Assembly (NCBI RefSeq): GCF_900232995.1
Contig: NZ_OCVX01000003.1
Coordinates: 3,049,991 to 3,113,990 of the forward strand
Reading direction: 5' to 3'
DNA from: Mycobacterium simulans
GTDB taxonomy: Bacteria > Actinomycetota > Actinomycetes > Mycobacteriales > Mycobacteriaceae
Length of the DNA stretch: 64,000 nucleotides
Part shown: one piece after another, positions 54,962 through 61,831 of the stretch
How positions within the stretch are numbered: the stretch's first letter is position 1
Layout of the letters: each line of letters starts with the position of its first letter
Translations under genes and position numbers: made by a program
The notes under the pieces: model-generated
Database searches by the model: none
What the model was told of the DNA's origin: nothing
The model's input: the letters and a program-made list of their open reading frames with translations, nothing else

Positions 54962-55144
54962 CGAGATCACTCTGCAGATGCCGCTAATCCCTTGAGCGCT
55001 GGCATCTTTCCGTTGCATACCACCGCCTGCAACTCGACATACTCCTCGAGACCCTCCGGCCCGAACTCGCGCCCGATGCCCGAATTCTTGAAGCCGCCGA
55101 ACGGGCTGCTGATGTCGAGCTGGTACATGTTGATCCCGTAGGTA
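54962..55144. repeat. Duplicated maoC/aldehyde-dehydrogenase 3' ends, copy 2 (full)
   Basis: It contains the intact 3' end of the aldehyde dehydrogenase gene and, just beyond its stop, a relic on the plus strand encoding the last residues of a MaoC-like protein (EITLQMPLIP and stop). The preceding ~170 bp after the S41 gene hold no gene and may be further relic. Confidence 0.85.
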
Positions 55145-56457
55145 CCGGTGCGGACGCGGGCGGCGATCTCGAGCCCATGGGCGGTATCGGCGGTCCATAC
55201 CGAGCCGGCCAAACCATAGTCGCTGTCGTTGGCGATCCGGATGGCGTCGTCCTCGTCCTGGTATGTCAGGACGGTCAATACCGGGCCGAAGATTTCCTCT
55301 CGAGCGATACGCATTTGGTTGGTCGCGTCGGTGAACAACGTTGGTTGCACATACCAGCCGCGCTCGGCCAGGCTATGCTCCCCACCCACCACACCGCGGG
55401 CACCTTCTTGCTGGCCGGACCGGATGTAGTCCTGGACCCGATGCTGTTGTCGTTGTGCGACAAGGGGTCCGATGTCGGTCTGCTCGTCGGTGGGATCGCC
55501 CACGCGCAGGTTCGACATCATGTTGGCCATAGCGTCGACAACCTCATCGTGGCGGCGTTCGCTGACCAGGATGCGGGTTTGCGCGACGCAGGCTTGGCCG
55601 TTGTTCATCAGACTGGCGTTCTGCAATCCCGCTACGGTCTTGTCGACGTCGGCATCGTCGAGGATGATCGCAGCCGACTTGCCGCCCAATTCCAAGCTCA
55701 CGCGTTTGAGTTGCTCGCCGCACAAGGTGGCGATACGGCGTCCGACAGCGCTGGAGCCGGTGAATGCGATCTTGTCGACGCCGGGATGGCGCACCAGTGC
55801 CTCGCCGACCGACGGCCCGCCGGTGACTACCGATACCACCCCTTCGGGCAGATCGAGTTGCTCGATCATCTCGGCTAACCACAAAGAGTCCAAAGGTGTT
55901 TCGGGTGCGGGCTTGACGACGACGGTGCAGCCGGCAATGAGGGCGGGAATCAGCTTGGGGATCAGCACGCACTGGGGAACGTTCCACGGCACGATCGCCC
56001 CGACCACGCCCGCCGGAGCCCGGCGCAGGTGCGCTTGGCCGAGCACCCCCTGGCGGCGTTCCACCCACGGAAAGTCACGGGCGGCGGCCAGCGCCAAATG
56101 CATCATGGCCGCCGCTCCGGCCGCCTGGCCCCGCCTGCTGAAACTGCGCGGCGACCCCATCTGCGCGGTGATCAGGTCAGCCATCTCATCGAGGTGTCGT
56201 GCGTAAATCGCGGCCAGCTCTTCGACCTTGCGTATCCGCTCGCCGGGCTCTACCCGCGGCCAGGGACCGTGGTCGAAGGCCTGCCGCGCTGCAGACACGG
56301 CTGCATCGACATCGTCGGGTCCGGCCGCCGGGACTTGGCCGATCGGTTCTTCGGAGTGCGGGGAAATCACGCTGATCCGTTCCGGCGTGGCGGGTTTGCG
56401 CCAGCGCCCCCCGATGAACAGTTCGTCATAGGAGCGATGGCCGGGAGCTTCCGTCAC
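54967..56457 (-). CDS. Aldehyde dehydrogenase (NAD(P)+-dependent)
   Basis: A 496-aa ALDH with IVPWNVPQ, FTGSSAVGRRI, the catalytic Glu in LELGGKSAAI and the nucleophile Cys in NNGQACVAQTRI, then EEIFGPVLTVL and PFGGFKNSGIGREFG. I use a GTG start 8 nt after AAGG; the frame extends upstream through the promoter. It is divergent from the AttH-like gene across operator D. It oxidises an aldehyde intermediate to the acid. Confidence 0.92.
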   Translation of the reverse strand: MTEAPGHRSYDELFIGGRWRKPATPERISVISPHSEEPIGQVPAAGPDDVDAAVSAARQAFDHGPWPRVEPGERIRKVEELAAIYARHLDEMADLITAQMGSPRSFSRRGQAAGAAAMMHLALAAARDFPWVERRQGVLGQAHLRRAPAGVVGAIVPWNVPQCVLIPKLIPALIAGCTVVVKPAPETPLDSLWLAEMIEQLDLPEGVVSVVTGGPSVGEALVRHPGVDKIAFTGSSAVGRRIATLCGEQLKRVSLELGGKSAAIILDDADVDKTVAGLQNASLMNNGQACVAQTRILVSERRHDEVVDAMANMMSNLRVGDPTDEQTDIGPLVAQRQQHRVQDYIRSGQQEGARGVVGGEHSLAERGWYVQPTLFTDATNQMRIAREEIFGPVLTVLTYQDEDDAIRIANDSDYGLAGSVWTADTAHGLEIAARVRTGTYGINMYQLDISSPFGGFKNSGIGREFGPEGLEEYVELQAVVCNGKMPALKGLAASAE

Positions 56458-56480
56458 GACCGTAACCTTACTATTGCTGC

Positions 56481-56496
56481 TAACATAGCAAAATAG
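56481..56496. promoter_or_regulatory. Shared operator, site D (ALDH/AttH-like divergent promoter)
   Basis: TAACATAGCAAAATAG matches sites A and C except for one missing A and 2-3 substitutions. It overlaps GCTA-ACA-TAGC, a small palindrome like that in site B. It lies 17 bp from the plus-strand gene and 23 bp from the minus-strand gene. Confidence 0.65.
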
Positions 56497-56513
56497 CTGG
56501 ATTCGAGGCCGAG

Positions 56514-57854
56514 ATGAATGGCGATTGGCGCAGTTACCCCTTTCAGCTGGTGCCCGGTGACAGCTGGCTGGAGTTTCCCGCCGCTGAGGGCGCACACCCT
56601 GACCAGGAGTCGGACACCTGGTTCATCGCGGGTCAACTCGACGCGGCCGACAGCGGCCGGTCATTCGCGTTCCTGACCATCTTCAACAAGAACCGGCCCG
56701 GGAGATCGGTTGTCGCTGACTTCTACACGCTGGCGCTGTTCGATCTGGACGCTGGCGAGTACGGCACCTACACCGATTACGACATGCCCCCGGCCAGCAT
56801 GGAGCCGGGCGCGAAGCCCAAGCTCTCGGCCGCCGTCGGGCATCTCCACCTCGAATACGAGAGCGGTGCCGGCACGGCATCGTGGTCCACCCGTCGCGAT
56901 GACGACGGAGATTTGCTGCCGTATACGTACCGCGTCGAGCTGCCCGGCACCGACCAAACCGGTCGACCCATGCGGCTGGACCTAGCGGTTACGCCGACAC
57001 GAGCACCCACACCGGTGGGGGCGTCGGCCCACAACGGCAAGATCGCCTGCTTTGGCCAGGCCGACACGTACTCCTACTTCCAGACCGGGATGACCATGAC
57101 CGGGACGCTGCGCTGGGGCGAGGTGGCCGAACAGGTTTCCGGCACCGCGGGGCATGTCGACCGGCAGTGGTTTCCGAAGTACGCCGGCGGTGGGGGCAGC
57201 GGGGGAGACCCGCGGGCGAGGTCGCACGAATGGCGCACGATCAATTTCGACAATGGCGTCGACATGAGCATCTGGCGGCAGTTCGACCGACGCAACGGCA
57301 ATGCGCTGCAACCGTTTACCGGTGTGACGACAAGCTATCCCGACACCGCCCGACCACCCCAGTGTGCGGAAGACGTCGAGATCACGATCAACAGTTACGT
57401 TCGGTGGCCGAATTCGGTACGGCCCCTTGTCCGTCCGCCTTCGTTGGCGCGCTACATGCCGGATCGGCACCGGATCACCTGCGCCACATTGGGATTAGAC
57501 GTTGTCGGAGAGCCGCTGGTGCCCGCGCCGGCACACGGCCTTCCGATTGAATACATGGAGGGGCCATACCGTTACCACGGGACCCTCGCGGGGGAACAGG
57601 TGAGTGCTTTCGCGTTCAACGAGCGGTCGGTGGCGCTGTACCGGGACTGGGAGCTGGCGGATGTGCTAGCCACTACCGTGGCGGACACCGAGCCGGAACT
57701 GCAGGCGGCTGTGGATCAGATTGTATCGTTGGTGAACTCGGGCCGTCGCCACGAGGCGATCGAGTTGTTGGCGAAGGTGCGGCCCGGCCAGGATGACAAC
57801 GTCGGTGCCATTCTCGACGACCTCATCACCGCACTGCGTTCGCCGAGACTGTAA
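56514..57854 (+). CDS. AttH/CrtC-like lipocalin-fold protein (carotenoid 1,2-hydratase-like)
   Basis: A 446-aa protein without a signal peptide. The pattern TWFIAGQLDAADSGRSFAFLTIFNK, LHLEYESGAGTASWS, YFQTGMTMTGTLRWG and GTAGHVDRQWFPKY matches the two-lipocalin AttH/CrtC family. That family includes carotenoid hydratases and other terpene-acting proteins. It supports a terpenoid-like substrate for the regulon, but no reaction is proven. The ATG lies 17 bp after operator D. Confidence 0.78.
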   Translation: MNGDWRSYPFQLVPGDSWLEFPAAEGAHPDQESDTWFIAGQLDAADSGRSFAFLTIFNKNRPGRSVVADFYTLALFDLDAGEYGTYTDYDMPPASMEPGAKPKLSAAVGHLHLEYESGAGTASWSTRRDDDGDLLPYTYRVELPGTDQTGRPMRLDLAVTPTRAPTPVGASAHNGKIACFGQADTYSYFQTGMTMTGTLRWGEVAEQVSGTAGHVDRQWFPKYAGGGGSGGDPRARSHEWRTINFDNGVDMSIWRQFDRRNGNALQPFTGVTTSYPDTARPPQCAEDVEITINSYVRWPNSVRPLVRPPSLARYMPDRHRITCATLGLDVVGEPLVPAPAHGLPIEYMEGPYRYHGTLAGEQVSAFAFNERSVALYRDWELADVLATTVADTEPELQAAVDQIVSLVNSGRRHEAIELLAKVRPGQDDNVGAILDDLITALRSPRL

Positions 57855-57889
57855 ATCTGCAGGTGTCTACTCGCACTTTTGGCGCAAAT

Positions 57890-59050
57890 TTACAGCCTCG
57901 CGGCGGCTTGAGAATGCCCTGCGATCGCCTGATCCCAGGTGATGTGGCGGTGCTGCAGTCCGGGTTCGTTGCGCCCGAACACAAGTCGATCGCGAGCGCC
58001 GGACTCGAGGTTTGCCTGCAGCGCCTCAGCCAGCCGGTAGTCCTCGTCGCGCACCGTGGCATGCGCGTACTCGAAGACGGCTTGAGCGCCGGCGGCTACG
58101 GATTCGTCGGAAAGGTCCAACGGAGTGGAGTTTTGATGGACGGTGATAGACCTGCCGGGGTATGGGCCTGGATAGATCCGGAACAGCTCGCCGTTGGCGA
58201 TCGTCACCGATAGCACGATGTTCGGAAACAGTGCATAGATCACGACCATGTTGTGGAACGGGTCCCACTGATCCTCGGGAACATTGTCGAGCTCCAGGAT
58301 TGCGTTGAGGGGGAAGATCAACCTGTGATGCGGTCCATACGAGTCGAAAACTGTGCAGTTGCTACGAGCGATGGTGGCAAAGGTCTGCCGGTGCACGGTG
58401 GCAAAGTGGTAGTTCTCTGCGAAGGTATCGACCGCGAGCTTCCAATTGATCGGGGAATCGAGCACCTTTTCGCCCAGTGGCGACCACCGCCCGATGCCCC
58501 ACGAGTCGAGCTCGTCGGCCAGATCTCCCAGATGTGCTGCGACATCCAGCGTGGTGCCGGGATCTAGTGCCACCCAAAGGAATCCGGCGAATTCGGTAGC
58601 CGGAAGCTCGGTCAAACCGTCGGACTTCAGCGTCACCTCGGAAAAGCCCTCGCGGCCCGGCACACCCACCAAGCGCCCGGTGTTGTCGTAGGTCCATGCG
58701 TGGTATGGGCAGCTGAACCGCTTGGCGGTGCCGCAGCCCGTGACTATCTGGGATTGCCGGTGCAGGCAGACATTGTTGAACGCCTTTACCGAGCCGTCAG
58801 CTGTCCTGGTCAGCAGGACGGAACGCCCCATCACCGTCTTGGTGCAATACGTGCCCGGACCGGGCAGCTCCGAGACGTAGCCAACCAGTTGCGGGCTGGC
58901 CATCAGCATGGCTTTGTCACGGTCGTGGCATTCCAGCGAGGTGTACTCGCGTGCGTCGACCGTGTGCTGCTGCGGCGCGAGGTCGGTGGTCTTGTCGCGC
59001 GCCAGTTTCAATGCCCGCCGGGTGAGGTCGATGAGCTGATCGTGATCCAT
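57890..59050 (-). CDS. Rieske ring-hydroxylating oxygenase, alpha-subunit type
   Basis: A 386-aa oxygenase. The Rieske cluster is C95-x-H97 / C114-x2-H117 (CLHR, CPYHAW), with a catalytic domain DTFAENYHFATVHRQTF supplying the iron His ligands. It has the longer N-terminal arm of aromatic/ring-hydroxylating alpha subunits and is unlike the KshA-type enzyme at 49.5 kb. A perfect 12-bp palindrome lies upstream. No beta subunit or reductase is encoded nearby. Confidence 0.9.
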   Translation of the reverse strand: MDHDQLIDLTRRALKLARDKTTDLAPQQHTVDAREYTSLECHDRDKAMLMASPQLVGYVSELPGPGTYCTKTVMGRSVLLTRTADGSVKAFNNVCLHRQSQIVTGCGTAKRFSCPYHAWTYDNTGRLVGVPGREGFSEVTLKSDGLTELPATEFAGFLWVALDPGTTLDVAAHLGDLADELDSWGIGRWSPLGEKVLDSPINWKLAVDTFAENYHFATVHRQTFATIARSNCTVFDSYGPHHRLIFPLNAILELDNVPEDQWDPFHNMVVIYALFPNIVLSVTIANGELFRIYPGPYPGRSITVHQNSTPLDLSDESVAAGAQAVFEYAHATVRDEDYRLAEALQANLESGARDRLVFGRNEPGLQHRHITWDQAIAGHSQAAARL

Positions 59051-59066
59051 CTGAACCCCCGTTGCA

Positions 59067-59078
59067 GTGAGCGCTCAC
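59067..59078. promoter_or_regulatory. Perfect palindrome GTGAGCGCTCAC upstream of the second Rieske gene
   Basis: A 12-bp perfect palindrome 16 bp upstream of the Rieske ATG. This is a common form of TetR-family operator. No TetR gene lies next to it; the nearest regulator is the XRE protein, whose gene ends 51 bp away. Confidence 0.55.
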
Positions 59079-59129
59079 CGTAACTTCATTAACTTTATAG
59101 TGACAATAATAATTCGGCCACGTCGGCGT

Positions 59130-59966
59130 CTAACGCCATCCGATGTAATCGAGCAATTGCGGGTATCGCTCTGCGATGACATGGACACGGTGATCGCTGT
59201 CGAGACGACGCAGGTAATCGGCGGTGTCCGCGTCGGCGGGAAAAAACGACTCTATGGCAAGGCTTTCCACGGAGATGTCGAGCGGGCTGCCAAAGGTCGC
59301 GATCGTGTTGACGAACTTCAGTTCGGCACCGTCAAGGGTGGCCATCCGAAACGGTACATACAGCTCGCCGGTCTGCTCGCTGTGGTCGGCCAGCTTGGGC
59401 GCCGGATAACCAGACAGTTCGTCGTAGAGATGGCGGATATCTGGTGCCGCAGTGGTGTTGGCGTGTCGGCGTACGCGCCGCAGGATTGCCGAGCGCACCT
59501 CGGCGAGGTTGAGCAACCGCCGCGACAATCCCTTTGGGTGTAGGCACAACCGCATAACATTGATCGGCGGTTGTAACAGCTCCGGAGCCAACCCTTCGAC
59601 TAGCACAACGCAGCCCACGTTGCCCGCAACAAGGTTCCAGCAGGCATCGGTGACGACGGCCGGATACGGGGCATGGCCGGCCAAAACCGAATCGACGGCC
59701 GCCCTTACCGGCCGCATCCTCTCGGCGTCTAACGTGTGCTCACCGTAAACGGGTGCGTAGCCACCGTCGAGCAGTAGCCGGTTGCGTGCACTCAGCGGAA
59801 GGTCCAGCGACTCACCGATACGCAGCAGCAACGCCCGGCTGGCGTTGGCCCTACCCGTCTCGACGAAACTGAGATGACGCGGCGATACACCTATCTGGTG
59901 CGCCAGCTCCATCTGGCTGATACGCCGGTGAGTGCGCCACTCGCGCACCGCGATACCCGCGGACAT
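59130..59966 (-). CDS. XRE-family regulator with MmyB-like ligand domain
   Basis: A 278-aa regulator. An N-terminal helix-turn-helix lies at ~5-60 (REWRTHRRISQMELAHQIGV, SPRHLSFVETGRANASRALL), then a PAS-like MmyB ligand domain (YPAVVTDACWNLVAGN) that binds fatty acid-like molecules in the known structure. It may control the Rieske gene downstream (79-bp gap) or the divergent gene at 60054. Confidence 0.85.
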   Translation of the reverse strand: MSAGIAVREWRTHRRISQMELAHQIGVSPRHLSFVETGRANASRALLLRIGESLDLPLSARNRLLLDGGYAPVYGEHTLDAERMRPVRAAVDSVLAGHAPYPAVVTDACWNLVAGNVGCVVLVEGLAPELLQPPINVMRLCLHPKGLSRRLLNLAEVRSAILRRVRRHANTTAAPDIRHLYDELSGYPAPKLADHSEQTGELYVPFRMATLDGAELKFVNTIATFGSPLDISVESLAIESFFPADADTADYLRRLDSDHRVHVIAERYPQLLDYIGWR

Positions 59967-60004
59967 TCTTCGGAACCTAACGGCGTTGTCCGGACTTAAA
60001 CCAC

Positions 60005-60017
60005 TACCTCAAAGGTA
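60005..60017. promoter_or_regulatory. Inverted repeat TACCT-CAA-AGGTA between the XRE gene and its divergent neighbour
   Basis: Perfect 5-bp arms, 39 bp from the XRE start and 36 bp from the 60054 start. A candidate site for the XRE regulator. Confidence 0.45.
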
Positions 60018-60053
60018 ATCGACATGTTTACCGCGACGGCAAAGACTGAATTC

Positions 60054-60470
60054 ATGACTACAACACCACCGCAACCCAAGGTCCTGCGTCGCGCCTTTAC
60101 CGCGGCGGCTATCGGACGAATCTTGCTGGGTGCCACCGCATTTGCCTCCCCACGGTCCCAGACCCGCATGAACGGCGTCCCGGACCACGTGCTGTCCACC
60201 GAGATGAAGTACTTGATTCGCATATTTGGGGCCCGCGCCCTGGCCCTTGGTATTGGCTATCTCGGCAGCGACGAAGCCAACCGTCGGCGTTGGCAACACA
60301 TCGGACTCATGGTCGACGCGTTGGACAACGTCAACGCTCTGATGGAAATGCGAAACCTCAAGCGCGGCGATCCCCGGGTCCGCTCGCTGCTGAGCCTGAT
60401 CGCGGTGACTGGTCCGTACGCGGCCCTGGGGGCGGTCGGCGAGATTCAGGGCCAATTGGCCCGAATGTGA
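60054..60470 (+). CDS. Small conserved protein with hydrophobic segments
   Basis: A 138-aa protein with a Thr/Pro-rich start and hydrophobic stretches near residues 20-35, 60-72 and 113-125, probably membrane-associated. DALDNVNALMEMRNLKRGDPR resembles small mycobacterial DUF4267-type proteins. I start at an ATG 10 codons after an earlier in-frame one. Divergent from the XRE regulator. Function unknown. Confidence 0.65.
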   Translation: MTTTPPQPKVLRRAFTAAAIGRILLGATAFASPRSQTRMNGVPDHVLSTEMKYLIRIFGARALALGIGYLGSDEANRRRWQHIGLMVDALDNVNALMEMRNLKRGDPRVRSLLSLIAVTGPYAALGAVGEIQGQLARM

Positions 60471-60530
60471 TGCACATGTGATCAGTGGTGCTGGTGTGTT
60501 AAATGATGTTCCTGTCGTACCCTGTGGCAT

Positions 60531-61253
60531 GTGTCGGTATCGCGGCGTGAAGTGCTCAAATTCGCTGCGGCGACCCCGGGCCTGCTAGGCCTCGGCGTCG
60601 CTGCGGCGTCGTTGCGCGCCGCACCGGTATCGGCGGGTTCACTCGGCACCTTGTTGGACTATGCGGCCGGCGTCATTCCCGCGAGCCAGATCATGGCCGC
60701 CGGCGCCGTCGGGGCGATCAGGTACGTCTCCGACCGGCGGCCAGGCGGAGCCTGGATGCTCGGCAAGCCGATCCAACTCACCGAAGCTCGTGACCTGGCC
60801 GGAAGCGGGCTCAAGATCGTTTCTTGCTATCAGTACGGAAAGGGCAGTACCTCTGACTGGCTGGGCGGAGCAGCCGCCGGGGAGCAGCACGCCAAGCGCG
60901 GTGCGGAATTGCACGCCGCGGCCGGTGGTCCGGCCAGTGCTCCTATCTATGCGTCGATCGACGACAATCCGTCGTACGACCAGTACAAGAACCAAATCGT
61001 TCCGTATCTGCGGTCCTGGGAGTCGGTCATCGGACACCAGCGCACCGGGGTGTACGCCAACTCAAAGACGATTGACTGGGCGGTGAAGGACGGCCTGGGT
61101 GCGTACTTCTGGCAGCACAACTGGGGTTCGCCCAAGGGGTACACCCATCCGGCCGCCCATTTGCACCAGGTCGAGATCGACAAGCGCAAGGTCGGCGGGG
61201 TCGGGGTCGACATCAACGAAATCTTGAAGCCCCAATTCGGACAGTGGACCTAA
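60531..61253 (+). CDS. TAT-exported glycoside-hydrolase-like protein, Rv2525c homologue
   Basis: A 240-aa protein with a twin-arginine signal (SRREVLKFAAATPGLLGLGV). The DUF1906 glycoside-hydrolase-like TIM barrel follows: GLKIVSCYQYGKGS, APIYASIDDNP, RTGVYANSKTIDWAV and AYFWQHNWGSP. Its length and its position directly upstream of fas match M. tuberculosis Rv2525c, a cell-envelope protein. It starts with GTG near the probable transcription start, perhaps leaderless. Confidence 0.93.
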   Translation: MSVSRREVLKFAAATPGLLGLGVAAASLRAAPVSAGSLGTLLDYAAGVIPASQIMAAGAVGAIRYVSDRRPGGAWMLGKPIQLTEARDLAGSGLKIVSCYQYGKGSTSDWLGGAAAGEQHAKRGAELHAAAGGPASAPIYASIDDNPSYDQYKNQIVPYLRSWESVIGHQRTGVYANSKTIDWAVKDGLGAYFWQHNWGSPKGYTHPAAHLHQVEIDKRKVGGVGVDINEILKPQFGQWT

Positions 61254-61831
61254 CTTTTCTGCTCGGCTAGCTCGGCGACGGCGAGCGCCGGAACGGCGCG
61301 AGTGAGGAGCCGGGCCATCAGACTGGGCGCAGGCGCATGCACTCCAGCAAACACTCGTTCGCTCGCCGAGCCGCCGCGCGGACGCCGGCGAATCGACGAT
61401 GCCTCGGGAGGCGTGGCTTCATACCGGTCGCGCAGCGCGAATTTTCAACATAACGATTTGGTAACAATACTGCCTTGATCAGCGCAGTTATAGCTACTCG
61501 ACCGTAACCACCTGCATGCAGGACGTTTGTCCGGCAGATCCGCGCCACCGGTTCAACCGGGTGTTACCCGCGACACGGTTACCCGTGCGTAGAACTCGCC
61601 AGTAACCGATCTGCGTAAAAAAGGTGGACCAATCCTTATGAGACTCTTATAAGGGCCGATGCAGTCGTCGGCGCCGCTCGACCCACGAGCCGGCCGCCGA
61701 CAACACACCGGTCAGTCGTTATTCGGCTGCGATTCGATGTGGAATCGATGACGCCCAGCGACGGGGCGTCCGGACCCGGCCGAACAAACCGATACATACA
61801 GACGCATATAGAGGCATACAGGGAGATAGAC
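61254..61831. other. Regulatory gap upstream of fas
   Basis: A 578-bp gap with no convincing gene. It becomes markedly A/T-richer between about 61440 and 61660 and again at 61785-61830, and contains the inverted repeat at 61634-61654. The fas operators for FasR would be expected here, but I cannot place them from memory. Confidence 0.6.
61634..61654. promoter_or_regulatory. Inverted repeat CCTTAT-N9-ATAAGG upstream of fas
   Basis: Perfect 6-bp arms about 180 bp upstream of the fas GTG, in an A/T-rich part of the gap. A candidate operator or promoter element for fas. Confidence 0.45.
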
